A stretch of DNA of 64,000 nt from Billgrantia saliphila (GCF_002930105.1 NZ_PJRN01000007.1:62001-126000), one strand, 5' to 3'; shown: positions 53,145-63,014, numbered from the stretch's first letter. Numbers and translations are program-made. The notes: generated by a model from the letters alone, not told the origin.

Positions 53145-54524
53145 ATGGAACCGACCTCCTCCACCCTGGCCGACAAGGCAGACGGCCAGTCCCTTGGGCA
53201 GGCCACAGGAAAGGCCCACTGGCTGGACACCTACTTCGGCGTGAGCCGGCGGGGTTCGAGCTTACGCACCGAGATCCTTGCCGGTATCGCCACCTTTCTG
53301 GCCTCGATGTACATCATCGTGGTCAACCCGGCGATTCTCTCCGACGCCGGCATCCCCTTCTCTGCAGCACTTTCCGCCACCGTGCTGATCAGCTTCATGA
53401 GCAGCCTGGCCATGGGGCTCTATGCGCGTAACCCGATCCTGGTGGCGCCGGGCATGGGCATGAACGCGTTGTTCACTTATACCCTGGTGCTGGGTGCCGG
53501 TCTGTCGTGGGAGGTGGCGCTGGGCTGCGTGTTCTGGTCCGGCGTGCTGTTCGCCACCCTAGCCATGTTCAACGTGCGCGAGGCGATCATCGAGGCCATT
53601 CCTCCCTCGCTGCGCTATGCCATTACCTGCGGCATCGGTCTGTTCATCACCTTCATCGGCTTCAAGAACGCCGGTTTCATCGTCGGCAGCGATGCCACCC
53701 TGGTCACGCTCGGCAGCATGGACGCCTCGCTGATCACCTTCTTCATCGGCATGATGGCCACCGCCATCCTGGTGATCATGCGCTTTAACGGCGCACTGAT
53801 CCTGGGCATCGCCCTTACCACCCTGCTGGCGACGCCCATGGGACGTCTATGGGGCGGCGAAGTCGTGGTGGAGTGGAGCGGTCTGGCCGCCTGGCCGGAC
53901 TTCAGCGCGGTGATGCAGGTGGATATTTGGGGGGCGCTGAAGGTCGCCTATCTGCCGTTCATCTTCGTGATGCTGTTCACCAACTTCTTCGATGCGTTGT
54001 CCTGCTTCATGGCGCTGTCCGAGTCGGCGGACCTCAAGGACAAGAACGGCAACCCGCGCAACCTCAAGCGCTCCATGACCGTCGATGCCTTCGCCTCGAT
54101 GATCGCCGCGCCGCTCGGCACCAGTGCGGCGCAGACTTTCATCGAATCCGGCGCGGGCGTGGCCCAGGGCGGGCGCACCGGCCTGGTGGCGGTCACCATC
54201 GCCCTGCTGTTCCTGCCGTTCCTGTTCCTCTCGCCGCTGCTGTCGCTGGTGCCCGGCATCGCCACGGCGCCGGCGCTGGTGCTGGTCGGGCTGTTTATGT
54301 TGGCGCCGATCAGCAAGATCGACTGGACCCGGTTCGAGCAGGCGTTCCCCGCCTTCCTCGCCATCATCCTGATGCCGCTGACCTACTCGATCACCCTGGG
54401 CATCGCCTTCGGCTTCCTGAGCTTCGTGCTGATCAAGCTCGCCACCGGCAAGCTCTACGATATCAAGCCCGCCATGTGGGTCTCGGCCGCGCTCAGCGTA
54501 GTGATGCTGGTGACCACTCAATAA
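53145..54524 (+). CDS. Purine permease, NCS2 family (AzgA/AdeP-GhxP type)
   Basis: A 459-residue proton symporter with about thirteen helices, probably for adenine, guanine or hypoxanthine. AzgA-branch motifs are LDTYFGVSRRGSSLRTEILAG at the N-terminus (read as two parts), ILVAPGMGMNALFTYT, ITCGIGLFITFIGFKNAG and GTSAAQTFIESGAGVAQGGRTG. The frame is open upstream through the operator region; the ATG at 53145 is the start that matches the family. With xdhABC, guaD and the deaminase downstream it completes a purine salvage and degradation locus. Confidence 0.9.
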   Translation: MEPTSSTLADKADGQSLGQATGKAHWLDTYFGVSRRGSSLRTEILAGIATFLASMYIIVVNPAILSDAGIPFSAALSATVLISFMSSLAMGLYARNPILVAPGMGMNALFTYTLVLGAGLSWEVALGCVFWSGVLFATLAMFNVREAIIEAIPPSLRYAITCGIGLFITFIGFKNAGFIVGSDATLVTLGSMDASLITFFIGMMATAILVIMRFNGALILGIALTTLLATPMGRLWGGEVVVEWSGLAAWPDFSAVMQVDIWGALKVAYLPFIFVMLFTNFFDALSCFMALSESADLKDKNGNPRNLKRSMTVDAFASMIAAPLGTSAAQTFIESGAGVAQGGRTGLVAVTIALLFLPFLFLSPLLSLVPGIATAPALVLVGLFMLAPISKIDWTRFEQAFPAFLAIILMPLTYSITLGIAFGFLSFVLIKLATGKLYDIKPAMWVSAALSVVMLVTTQ

Positions 54525-54542
54525 GGCACGACAGCCTGCCCA

Positions 54543-54568
54543 AAGGCGCCGGCCCCGGCCGGCGCCTT
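54543..54568. terminator. Terminator-like hairpin between the permease and the convergent deaminase operon
   Basis: AAGGCGCCGGCC and GGCCGGCGCCTT form a perfect 12-bp stem with CC between. The T run is minimal (TTCC), but its place between convergent genes suits a bidirectional terminator. Confidence 0.7.
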
Positions 54569-54586
54569 CCTAGGCAATGCGCAAAG

Positions 54587-54760
54587 CTACTGGCGGTGTA
54601 CGGAGGCGTTGACGAGGCGAAAGAGCACCAGGGCCGCCAGGCCTCCTGCGTAGAGGCTCGGCATCAACACGCGCCGTGAGGTCCGAGCCTGCCCCAGCGA
54701 CTCAGGGCAGGCAGGACGCCCCATCCGTTGCCCCCGCTCTGTCGGGGGGCTTCTCGTCAT
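54587..54760 (-). CDS. Possible small membrane protein, 57 residues
   Basis: Begins at an ATG that overlaps the stop of the adenine deaminase gene (ATGA), suggesting coupled translation. The N-terminal half is polar and basic; residues 34-53 form one hydrophobic helix (LYAGGLAALVLFRLVNASV). A GC hairpin lies in its first codons. No family recognised; it may be spurious. Confidence 0.4.
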   Translation of the reverse strand: MTRSPPTERGQRMGRPACPESLGQARTSRRVLMPSLYAGGLAALVLFRLVNASVHRQ

Positions 54761-55755
54761 GGAACGCTGGCGGCCAGCTGGCGGTGCAGCTCGAGTCGCC
54801 TGGCGTCGCTGATGAAGGCGGCTTCGATCGCGGTCCCGGCCAACTGCACGAAAGTATCCTGTGACCACCCGAACGCCTCGTGACAAGCCAGGAAATTGTC
54901 CAGCATGCCGCCACCGAAATAGGCGGGGTCGTCGGAATTCAGTGTCAGCGCCAGCCCGGCTTCGAGCAGCTGCGGCAGAGGATGATCGCGCATACGCTCG
55001 ACCACCTTGAGTCTCACGTTGGAGAGCGGGCAGACGGTGAGCACGATGCCCTCGTCGCGCAGCCGCGCCACCAGCTCCGGATCCTCCAGGCAGCGCACGC
55101 CATGGTCGATGCGACAGACATCGAGCAGGTCGAGAGCTTCGCGGATGTATTCGGGTGGCCCCTCTTCCCCCGCATGAGCGACACGGGGAATGCCCAGCAT
55201 TTTCGCGCGCTGGAAGACGTCCGTGAACTTGGAGGGCGGATGGCCGCGCTCGGCGCTGTCGAGGCCCACGGCATCGAGCATCTCCCAGTAGGGCGCCGCG
55301 CTCTCGAGTACCTTCATCGCCTCGTCGGCCGGGCGGTCGCGCAAAAACGCCATGATCAACGCCGTGGACATGCCCAGCTCGCGCTCGGCCTCACGCCGCG
55401 CCAGGCTCAGCCCCTCCATGACCGCCTCGAGCTCGACGCCGCGAGCAAGGTGCGCCTGCGGGTCGAAATGCATCTCCACGTGCACCACCCCTTCGCCATG
55501 CGCCCGGCGGAAATAATCCATGGCCAGGTCGTGGAAGTCCTCGGCCGTACGCAGCACGCTCATGCCCTGGTAGTAGAGTTCCAGGAAAGAGGGAAGGTCG
55601 TCGAATTCATAAGCTGCCCGCACCGCCTCGACCGAGTCGTACGGCAGCGTGACGCCGTTTCGCCGGGCCAGGGCGAACATGAGCTCGGGCTCTAGCGAAC
55701 CCTCGATGTGCAGGTGGAGTTCGGCCTTGGGCAGGCGCTTGAGAAGGTCACGCAT
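54757..55755 (-). CDS. Adenine deaminase (adenosine-deaminase family)
   Basis: A 332-residue zinc amidohydrolase. Zinc ligands are in AELHLHIEGSLEPE and VAHAGEEGPPEYI; CRIDHGVRC and LNSDDPAYFGG complete the active site. The DDPAYFGG form is typical of the bacterial branch shown to deaminate adenine to hypoxanthine rather than adenosine, and this fits the neighbouring base permease, guanine deaminase and xanthine dehydrogenase. A GAGGTG site precedes the ATG. It lies 28 nt downstream of cydC in the same direction, so it may be part of the cio-cyd transcript. Confidence 0.88.
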   Translation of the reverse strand: MRDLLKRLPKAELHLHIEGSLEPELMFALARRNGVTLPYDSVEAVRAAYEFDDLPSFLELYYQGMSVLRTAEDFHDLAMDYFRRAHGEGVVHVEMHFDPQAHLARGVELEAVMEGLSLARREAERELGMSTALIMAFLRDRPADEAMKVLESAAPYWEMLDAVGLDSAERGHPPSKFTDVFQRAKMLGIPRVAHAGEEGPPEYIREALDLLDVCRIDHGVRCLEDPELVARLRDEGIVLTVCPLSNVRLKVVERMRDHPLPQLLEAGLALTLNSDDPAYFGGGMLDNFLACHEAFGWSQDTFVQLAGTAIEAAFISDARRLELHRQLAASVP

Positions 55756-55783
55756 GATTCACCTCGGTCGCCGATTCATTTCC

Positions 55784-57517
55784 TTATCCTGATGGATGCC
55801 CGTGATTTGCGCAATCGGTCAGCTTGCCCTGTTCGAGGCGCGCCTCGTGGGTGATACCAGGCGGATCGAAATCGCCTCCGTCGAGCTGATGTACCAGGTA
55901 GATCGCGCTCCGCCCCGCCAGCCAGGCGTCCAGGCGAGGCTTGATCCGGGCCACCGTGTCGGCATCCAGCCCGGCGAAGGGTTCGTCGAGAATCACCAGC
56001 CCCGGATCGCGCAGCCACAGTCGTGCCAGCGCCACGCGACGCGCCTGGCCGCCGGAGAGCGCCCGCCCGCCTTCGCCAACCGGCGTCTCCAGCCCACTCG
56101 GCAAATCCCGCGCCCAGTCATCCAGTGCGACCCACGCCAGCGCTTGCCACAGCTCTGCCTCGCTGGCCCGCGGCGCGGCCAGGCGTAGATTGGCCGCCAG
56201 GCTGCCCTGGAACAGGTCGACGCGCTGGCCCAGCAGCGCCACCCGCTCACGCAGCGCCCTCTCGTCGACATGCGCCAGCGGCACCCCGCCCAGCACGATC
56301 TCGCCTTCGCTAGGTGGCAGCCGGCGTGCGACGAGCGCCGCCACGCTGGATTTTCCCGCACCCGAGGCACCGCTCAGCGCAAGTCGCCGGCCCGACGCCA
56401 GCGACAGGTCGATCCCGCTCAGCGCAGGCTCCAAAGCGTCGGGATAGGACAGGCTCACGTTATGCAAACACAGCGACAGCGGCCCCGCCGGAAGCGGTTC
56501 GCTGCCGGACGTGGACACTGCCTCGCCGGCGCGCACCAAGGCATTGAGCCGGTCAGCGGCACCCCGGGTAGCGCCGAGGTGAGTGAAAGCCATGGGCAGC
56601 AGTGCCAGCGCCTCCCCACAGGCCAGCACCGCCAGCGGCATCATGACCATCACCGCCCCGCCGATGGCCTCCTGCTGCCAGGCCAGCGCCGCCAGCCACA
56701 GTGCTGCCAGCATGGCGAGCCCGACCGTCAGGTTGACCAGCGCCACGCCGAACCCCGCCCATCGCGCGAGGAATCTTTGGTCGTGCTGCAGTCGCGCCTC
56801 CTGCTCCTCGATGTGCCGACGGTGCCAGCCCTGGCTGGCGTAGGCTTCAAGTTCGGCCTGGCCCTGGAGGTGCTCGACGAGCTGACCGCGCAAGCGCTGT
56901 AGATGCGCCACCTGGCGGCGGCTGGCCGACATGCCGAGCCACGCCTGCCCTAGCGTCAGCCAGCCCCAGGCGAACAGCAGCACTGTCGCGACGACGATGC
57001 CCACCCAAGGCAGCCACAGGGACAGCAGGGCTGCGACCAGCAGCACCGCCAGCAGCGCCACGAGCGGTGGCGCCAGCAGGCGCAGGAAGAGGCTGTCGAG
57101 GGTATCGATGTCGGCGGTGAGCCGGTTGAGCCAATCGCTGGCGCGCTGGCGCGCGAGGCTACGCTCGTCCAGTCGGGCCAGCACAGCGAACAGGCGGCTG
57201 CGCAGGTCCGCCAGGAACCGCAGCACCGTATCGTGGTTGTAGAATCGCTCACCGTAGCGCGACACGGTGCGGCTGAGAGCGAAGAAGCGAATGCCCCCAC
57301 CGGGCACGTAGACGTCGAGGCTGACGGCGAGCCCCGCGGCCAGGGCCAGCCCGGTCAGCGCGCTGGCGGTAATGAACCAGCCAGACAGGGCCAGCAGCCC
57401 CACCGCGGAGGCATGCGTTATCGCCAGCAGCAGCGTACCCAGCACCAGCCTACGCCGTCGCCGCGCGAACAGGCGCAGCCAGGGTACCAGGCTGGACCGC
57501 AGCGAAGGTTCAGGCAT
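55784..57517 (-). CDS. cydC: Thiol/heme ABC exporter subunit CydC
   Basis: A 577-residue half-transporter: six membrane helices (LLALSGWFITASALTGLALA and VSRYGERFYNHDTVLRFL are CydC-like), then an ATPase with Walker A SGASGAGKSS and signature LSGGQARRVALARL. With CydD it exports cysteine/glutathione or heme-related compounds to the periplasm, needed for bd-oxidase assembly. The start overlaps the cydD stop by 8 nt. Confidence 0.9.
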   Translation of the reverse strand: MPEPSLRSSLVPWLRLFARRRRRLVLGTLLLAITHASAVGLLALSGWFITASALTGLALAAGLAVSLDVYVPGGGIRFFALSRTVSRYGERFYNHDTVLRFLADLRSRLFAVLARLDERSLARQRASDWLNRLTADIDTLDSLFLRLLAPPLVALLAVLLVAALLSLWLPWVGIVVATVLLFAWGWLTLGQAWLGMSASRRQVAHLQRLRGQLVEHLQGQAELEAYASQGWHRRHIEEQEARLQHDQRFLARWAGFGVALVNLTVGLAMLAALWLAALAWQQEAIGGAVMVMMPLAVLACGEALALLPMAFTHLGATRGAADRLNALVRAGEAVSTSGSEPLPAGPLSLCLHNVSLSYPDALEPALSGIDLSLASGRRLALSGASGAGKSSVAALVARRLPPSEGEIVLGGVPLAHVDERALRERVALLGQRVDLFQGSLAANLRLAAPRASEAELWQALAWVALDDWARDLPSGLETPVGEGGRALSGGQARRVALARLWLRDPGLVILDEPFAGLDADTVARIKPRLDAWLAGRSAIYLVHQLDGGDFDPPGITHEARLEQGKLTDCANHGHPSG

Positions 57518-59189
57518 CGGCTCCCTCCTCCACGTTGGCGGGTAACCCCGCCGCCGTTAGTCTCAGGTGTCGTCCGGCCATGGCCATCAGCGCGGGATGA
57601 TGGGTGGCGATGACCAGTGCCCTGCCCTCGGCGGCCAGCGCGCGTAGTGATTCGACCACCCGCGCCTCGGTGTCTTCGTCCAGGCTCGCGGTGGGCTCGT
57701 CGAGCAGTACCAGTGGCGCTCGGGAAAGAAATACCCGCGCCAATGCCACGCGCTGGGCCTGGCCTCCGGACAGCCCCACCCCACCCTCTCCCAGGCGGGT
57801 GTCGAGCCCCTCGGGCAGGGCGGCGAGCAGCTCCCCCAACCGCGCGCGCTCGAGCGCCTGCGACAGTTCGCTGTCGCTCGCTTCCGGCGCGGCCAGGCGC
57901 AGGTTGTCGGCCAGGCTTCCATGGATCAGCAACGGCCGCTGGTCCATCCAGGCAATGGCGAGTTCGGGACGGGTCAGACGCTGGCCTTCATCGGGGGCGA
58001 CGAATCCCGCCAACAGCTGTAGCAATGCCGACTTGCCGGCACCGGAGGGACCGGTGACGACCACGACCTCTCCCGCCTGCACGACGACGTTCAACGGTCC
58101 CACTACCCGGCCTCGCCCCGGATGCGACAGCGTAGCCGCTTCAAGCGCGACCAGCCCCTTGCCGCCAACCAGGGGCTGCGGGTCGGCTCGATGCACCGGT
58201 TCGGCCAGCAGGGCCAGCATGCCGTCGGCGGCACCCAGGGCAGCCGCGCGATCGTGATAGTGCTGTGCCAGGCTGCGCAGCGGCTGGAAGAACTCCGGTG
58301 CCAACAGCAGTACCAACAGCCCGCTGAACAGCGTCAGCTCATCGGCCGGGCCGTAGTCGATATAACCCAGCAGGCCGAAACCGACGTAGATCGCCACCAT
58401 GGCGATGGCCACCGAGGCGAAGAATTCGAGCACCGCCGACGACAGGAAGGCGACACGCAGGGTACGCAGGCTCAGTAGTCGGTAGCGATCCGCCGCCCGA
58501 TGCACTTCTGCGGTGGCTTCGGCGGTACGGTGGAACAGCTGCAGCGTGGCGATGCCGCGTACGCGGTCGAGAAAATGCCCCGAAAGGCGACTGACCGCGA
58601 CGAACTGCTCGCGGTTGAGCCGCTCCGCCCCCATGCCGATCAGCGCCATGAACAAGGGGATCAGTGGCGCAGCGAGCAACAGGAAGAGTGCCGCCAACCA
58701 GTCGAGCCACAGCACCACCCCAAGGATCAGCAACGGCACTGCCACGGCCAGGCGCAACTGCGGCAGGAAGCGGGCGAAATAGCCATCGAGCGCCTCGACC
58801 TGCTCCACCAATTGGCTGGCGAGCCCACCGCTATGCCTTTCGCCCGCCCGCACCGGCCCCAGGGCGGCGAGATGGTCGAGCAGCTCGGCGCGAACCCGTT
58901 GCCGGATGCGCAGGCTTGCCTCCTGGCCGGCCACTTCCTGCCCCCACTGGGACAAGGCACGCAGGGCCAGCACGCCTGCCAACAGCGCGAAGGTTTCGCC
59001 CAGCTCGCCCAGTGTGGCGCCCGCGATCAACATCCCGCTGACGATCCAAGCCAACAGCCCCATCTGCGCCACGGTGGCAGCACCGGCGCCGAAACCGGCC
59101 AGGGCGGCCAGCGCCAGCCAACCGCGCTGGCCGGCGGCATGCGCCGCCAGCCAGCGACGGGGTGTCGGTCGGTGGGCGTCGTCGTTCAT
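57510..59189 (-). CDS. cydD: Thiol/heme ABC exporter subunit CydD
   Basis: A 559-residue half-transporter with six helices and an ATPase domain (Walker A TGPSGAGKSALL, signature LSGGQAQRVALARV, Walker B LVLLDEPTASLDED). The ERHSGGLASQLVEQVEALDGYFARF segment is a CydD feature, seen here in two adjoining parts. It begins 3 nt after the cioB stop, in the order cioA-cioB-cydD-cydC. Confidence 0.9.
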   Translation of the reverse strand: MNDDAHRPTPRRWLAAHAAGQRGWLALAALAGFGAGAATVAQMGLLAWIVSGMLIAGATLGELGETFALLAGVLALRALSQWGQEVAGQEASLRIRQRVRAELLDHLAALGPVRAGERHSGGLASQLVEQVEALDGYFARFLPQLRLAVAVPLLILGVVLWLDWLAALFLLLAAPLIPLFMALIGMGAERLNREQFVAVSRLSGHFLDRVRGIATLQLFHRTAEATAEVHRAADRYRLLSLRTLRVAFLSSAVLEFFASVAIAMVAIYVGFGLLGYIDYGPADELTLFSGLLVLLLAPEFFQPLRSLAQHYHDRAAALGAADGMLALLAEPVHRADPQPLVGGKGLVALEAATLSHPGRGRVVGPLNVVVQAGEVVVVTGPSGAGKSALLQLLAGFVAPDEGQRLTRPELAIAWMDQRPLLIHGSLADNLRLAAPEASDSELSQALERARLGELLAALPEGLDTRLGEGGVGLSGGQAQRVALARVFLSRAPLVLLDEPTASLDEDTEARVVESLRALAAEGRALVIATHHPALMAMAGRHLRLTAAGLPANVEEGADA

Positions 59190-59192
59190 GCG

Positions 59193-60203
59193 TCAGTGGT
59201 AGCCTTCGCCGGCGCGCACCTTGCCGCGGAACACCCAGTAGGACCAGAAGGTATAGACCAGTACGAAAGGCAGCACGAAGAGCACGCCGATCAGCAGGAA
59301 GAGCTGGGATTCCGGTGCGGAGGCTGCATCCCAGATGGTGTAGTTCGGCGGCACGATCCAGGGCCACTTGCTGACCACCAACCCCAGGTAGGTGAACAGG
59401 AAAGTGCCCAGGGCCGCGATGAACGGCAGCACCTCGTAGCCGCGGCGTGACGCCCAGTACACCGTGAACATGCACATCAGGGTCAGTGCCGGCAGCACCC
59501 AGATCACGTGCAGGTGGCCGAACCAGCGCTCCCACACGACGTCGTTCACCAGCGGCGTCCAGATGCTGATGATGGCAAAGATGACCAGCACGGCCAGCAA
59601 CAGTGGCGTGGTCAGCCGGTAGGCCCACTGCTGGATGTAATCCTCCGACTTGAGGATCAGCCACGTGGTCCCCAGCAGCGCGTAGCCGATCATGATGCCG
59701 ATGCCGGTCAGCAGCGTGAATGGCGTCAGCCAGTCGAACGGACCACCGACGTAGACACCGTTCTCAGTCTCGAAGCCCTGGATGTAAGTGCCCACCACGG
59801 CGCCCTGGGCGAAGGCCGCCACGGCGGAGCCGCCGCTGAAGGCCAGATTCCACAGACGCCGGCCTCGGCGGTCGCGGCGCGACTTGAAGCGCAGCTCGAA
59901 GGCCACGCCACGAAACACCAGCCCTGCCAGCATCAGGAACACACCGATATACAGCGCCGGCAGGAACACCGAGTAGACCAGCGGAAACGCCGCCAGCAGA
60001 CCGGCGCCACCCAGCACCAGCCAGGTCTCGTTGCCGTCCCACACCGGTGCGACGGAGTTCATCATCACGTCGCGGGCGTCCTCGTCGGGGGCGAAGGGAA
60101 AGAGGATACCGAGCCCCAGGTCGAAGCCGTCCATCAGCACGTACATCATGATGCCGAAGCCGATGATCAGCGCCCAGATCAGCGATAGATCGAACATCTC
60201 CAT
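59193..60203 (-). CDS. cioB: Cytochrome bd-type (cyanide-insensitive) quinol oxidase subunit II
   Basis: A 336-residue membrane subunit with about eight helices. It starts MEMFDLSLIWALIIGFGIMM and has the family motifs VLMDGFDLGLG, PVWDGNETWLVLGGAGL and WNLAFSGGSAVAAFAQGA. It pairs with the subunit I gene two bases upstream. The frame is open further upstream inside cioA, but homology begins at 60203. Confidence 0.9.
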   Translation of the reverse strand: MEMFDLSLIWALIIGFGIMMYVLMDGFDLGLGILFPFAPDEDARDVMMNSVAPVWDGNETWLVLGGAGLLAAFPLVYSVFLPALYIGVFLMLAGLVFRGVAFELRFKSRRDRRGRRLWNLAFSGGSAVAAFAQGAVVGTYIQGFETENGVYVGGPFDWLTPFTLLTGIGIMIGYALLGTTWLILKSEDYIQQWAYRLTTPLLLAVLVIFAIISIWTPLVNDVVWERWFGHLHVIWVLPALTLMCMFTVYWASRRGYEVLPFIAALGTFLFTYLGLVVSKWPWIVPPNYTIWDAASAPESQLFLLIGVLFVLPFVLVYTFWSYWVFRGKVRAGEGYH

Positions 60204-60205
60204 GA

Positions 60206-61618
60206 TCAGGCTCCCTCCTTGGACGGGTCGTCGTCGAACGGGGTGTGGGTCGCCGACCACGGCCGCTTGGGGGTCTCGAAGTCGTCGATCACCTTCTCCT
60301 CCTCCTTTTCCTGCATACCGTAGCGGATGACCCGCGTCAGGTAGTAAGTACCGGCATAGAAGATCACCGCATAGACCACCATGTAGCCGAGCAGCGTGAA
60401 CAGCGCCATGCCACCGGTAAGCGACGGCGTGACGCCCTCCTCGTGCGACATCATGCCGTAGACCAACCACGGCGCCCGGCCCGACTCGGTGGTGATCCAG
60501 CCGGCAAGCACGGCGACGAAGGGAGTGACGGACATCAGCCGCAACGTCTGCAGGAAGGGGCGCGAATGGTAGACGCGGCCGCCGCGGCGCAGGTAGAGCC
60601 CCACCAACGAGACCGCGATCATCAGCAGGCCGAGGCCGACCATGACACGGAACGACCAGAAGATGATCGCCACCGGCGGCTGCTCCTCGGGGGGCGCCTC
60701 GACGATGCCAGGGATTTCGCCGTCCAACTCATGGGTCAGGATCAGACTCGCCACATAGGGAATGCCGATCTCGAAGCGGTTCTGCTGTGCCTCCTGATCC
60801 GGCAGCGCGAAGACCAGGAACGGTGCACCGCGCCGGGTCTCCCAGTTCCCCTCCATGGCGGAGAGCTTGACCGGCTGATGCTCGAAGGTATTGAGCCCGT
60901 GGAAGTCGCCCACCAGCGCCTGGGTCGGCGTCAGTACGAGCAACATCCATAGGCACATGGAGAGCGCCTTGCGGTTGGCCTCGACATCGCGCCCGATCAG
61001 CAGATACCAGGCACTGACGCCCGCCACCACGAAGCCGCCGGTGATGAATGACGCCATGGCCATATGGGCGAATCGAAACGGGAAGGATGGGTTGAAGATC
61101 GCATCGATCCACGAGGTGACCCGGAACGTGCCGTCCACCAGTTCGACACCGGCGGGAGTGTGCATCCAGCTATTGGCCGCCAGAATCCAGAAAGTGGAAA
61201 TGAAGGTCCCCAACGCCACCATGATGGCGGCGAACAGATGCACCCCCTGGGGCACCCTGCCTCGACCGAACAACAGCACGCCAAGGAAAGCCGCCTCGAG
61301 GAAGAAGGCGGTCACCACCTCGTAGCTCAGTAGCGGTCCGATGAAATTGGCGGCCGCCTGGGAGAAGTTGCTCCAGTTGGTACCGAACTGGAATGACATG
61401 ACGATGCCCGAGACCACTCCCATGCCGAAGGCGACGGCAAAGACTCTCGTCCACAGCAGCGCCAGGCGATCCCATGCCGGATTCTGGGTCTTGTAGAAGA
61501 GGCCGTGCAACACGGCGATGTAGGACGCCAGGCCAATGGTGAAGACGGGGAAGATGGCGTGGAAGGATACGACGAAGGCGAACTGCAGTCGCGACAGCAA
61601 TAGCGGGTCAAGCTCCAT
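60206..61618 (-). CDS. cioA: Cytochrome bd-type (cyanide-insensitive) quinol oxidase subunit I
   Basis: A 470-residue subunit carrying the hemes. Axial-ligand His and neighbours are visible in RLQFAFVVSFHAIFPVFTIG and FRFAHMAMASFITGG; SGIVMSFQFGTNWSNFS and the quinol-loop opening WETRRGAPFLVFALPD are typical. The Q loop is short, which together with the overall length marks the CIO-type branch rather than E. coli CydA. This oxidase reduces O2 to water at low oxygen or under cyanide stress. The 270-bp region upstream should hold the operon promoter; no clear regulator site was recognised. Confidence 0.9.
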   Translation of the reverse strand: MELDPLLLSRLQFAFVVSFHAIFPVFTIGLASYIAVLHGLFYKTQNPAWDRLALLWTRVFAVAFGMGVVSGIVMSFQFGTNWSNFSQAAANFIGPLLSYEVVTAFFLEAAFLGVLLFGRGRVPQGVHLFAAIMVALGTFISTFWILAANSWMHTPAGVELVDGTFRVTSWIDAIFNPSFPFRFAHMAMASFITGGFVVAGVSAWYLLIGRDVEANRKALSMCLWMLLVLTPTQALVGDFHGLNTFEHQPVKLSAMEGNWETRRGAPFLVFALPDQEAQQNRFEIGIPYVASLILTHELDGEIPGIVEAPPEEQPPVAIIFWSFRVMVGLGLLMIAVSLVGLYLRRGGRVYHSRPFLQTLRLMSVTPFVAVLAGWITTESGRAPWLVYGMMSHEEGVTPSLTGGMALFTLLGYMVVYAVIFYAGTYYLTRVIRYGMQEKEEEKVIDDFETPKRPWSATHTPFDDDPSKEGA

Positions 61619-61863
61619 GACGTTTGCCTCTTGGCTGCGTAGAGTTCACGTCTCAAGGCATGCGAATTGCACCGCAGTGCGTTGTTGTGCCTTGGGCAAT
61701 GCCATCCTGGCTTGCCGTGGCGCATTTCACCTCGACACTCTGATGAGCCTAGATCAGGACACTCTGAAAGGGCAGCCGATCAGAGCAACCTATACATTCC
61801 GTTTCAATCCAGGCACAAAAATTGTGGCGCGGAAGGCGTCGCCATGCCATGCCCGCGCCACGG

Positions 61864-61891
61864 AAAAGGCTGTGTCGTGTTGACGCAGCCT
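61864..61891 (-). terminator. Terminator of the CaCA antiporter gene
   Basis: On the minus strand AGGCTGCGTC pairs with GACACAGCCT (one G-U) over a 5-nt loop, followed by TTT. It begins at the stop codon of the gene. Confidence 0.75.
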
Positions 61892-62877
61892 CACGCCCCG
61901 GCCGAGGCCATGACCACCAGGCGCACCATGAAGGCGGTATAGCCGACGAACAGCGCCAGCAGCATAGCGCCCTCGATGCGGTTGATGCGCCCCGGACGCC
62001 CCTTCCAGCCGATGGCGAAGACGGCCATCAGTACCGTCATGACAGTCATCAGGCTCCAGTCGCGCATCAGCACCTCGCTGCCGACCTCGATCGGAGCGAT
62101 GACTGCAGCCAGCCCTACCACGCCGAGCGTATTGAACAGGTTGGACCCGACCACATTGCCCACCACCAGGTCGTGCTCGTTGCGACGCAGCGCGCTGAAG
62201 GAGGATGCCAGCTCGGGCAGTGAGGTGCCGACGGCGACGACGGTCAGGCCGATGATCAGATCGCTGACGCCGAAGGCCTGGGCGATTTCGACGGCACCCC
62301 ACACCAGCACCCGCGAGCTGAGCACCAGCAACGCCAGCCCCACGAACGTCCAGATCAGGCCAGCGCGCAGCGACATGGGGTGTACCTGCAAGCTCTCTTC
62401 AGTCTCGTCGGCGAGCGGATCGGGGCCGGAGCGCCGGGCCTGCCAGATGCTCAACGCGATCATGACCGCCAACAGCACCAGCAACACGACGCCTTCGAGA
62501 CGACTGACGAGTCCGCCCCACATCAGCCCCGCCGACAGCAGCGTCACCGCCACCAGGATCGGCAGCTCACGACGAATCACGCCGGAATGCACGGCGAGCG
62601 GCGAGATCAGCGCCATCAGCCCCAGGATCAAGCCGATGTTGGCGATGTTCGAACCGTAGCCATTACCCAGCGCCAGTCCCGGGTTGCCCTGCGCGGCCGC
62701 CAGCGACGAGACCATCAGCTCGGGGGCCGAGGTGCCGAAGCCGATAACCAGCATGCCCACCAGCAGCGGCGACACGCCCAGACGGCGCGATGTCGCAGCC
62801 GCACCATCGACGAAGCGCTCGGCGCTCCAGACAAGCAGCACGAGACCCGCTGCCACGGCCAGTAGGGGAAAAAGCAT
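61891..62877 (-). CDS. Calcium/sodium:proton antiporter, CaCA family (YrbG-like)
   Basis: A 328-residue protein with ten helices in two inverted repeats. Repeat 1 has GFGTSAPELMVSSLAA and GNGYGSNIANIGLILG; repeat 2 has AVGTSLPELASSFSA and GNVVGSNLFNTLGVVG, the alpha-motifs that form the ion-exchange site. Repeat 1 differs from the usual GNVVGSN by having GNGYGSN. It would extrude Ca2+ or Na+ in exchange for another cation. Monocistronic, with its own terminator. Confidence 0.9.
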   Translation of the reverse strand: MLFPLLAVAAGLVLLVWSAERFVDGAAATSRRLGVSPLLVGMLVIGFGTSAPELMVSSLAAAQGNPGLALGNGYGSNIANIGLILGLMALISPLAVHSGVIRRELPILVAVTLLSAGLMWGGLVSRLEGVVLLVLLAVMIALSIWQARRSGPDPLADETEESLQVHPMSLRAGLIWTFVGLALLVLSSRVLVWGAVEIAQAFGVSDLIIGLTVVAVGTSLPELASSFSALRRNEHDLVVGNVVGSNLFNTLGVVGLAAVIAPIEVGSEVLMRDWSLMTVMTVLMAVFAIGWKGRPGRINRIEGAMLLALFVGYTAFMVRLVVMASAGA

Positions 62878-63014
62878 CTCATCTCCTTGGGAACATTCAG
62901 GTGCGAATGTTTGTATATGGTACGCATCGCGTCAACGTGTCACACTTTTCCTGCAATCGTCTGGCCTCGAAGCATCAGGCCGGCATCTCATACAGTTTCC
63001 GGGGCAATTCATTC

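Noticed and set aside
61619..61890. FNR/ANR or ArcA box before cioA
   Set aside because: Several GATC-containing stretches resemble half-sites, but none gives TTGAT-N4-ATCAA symmetry.
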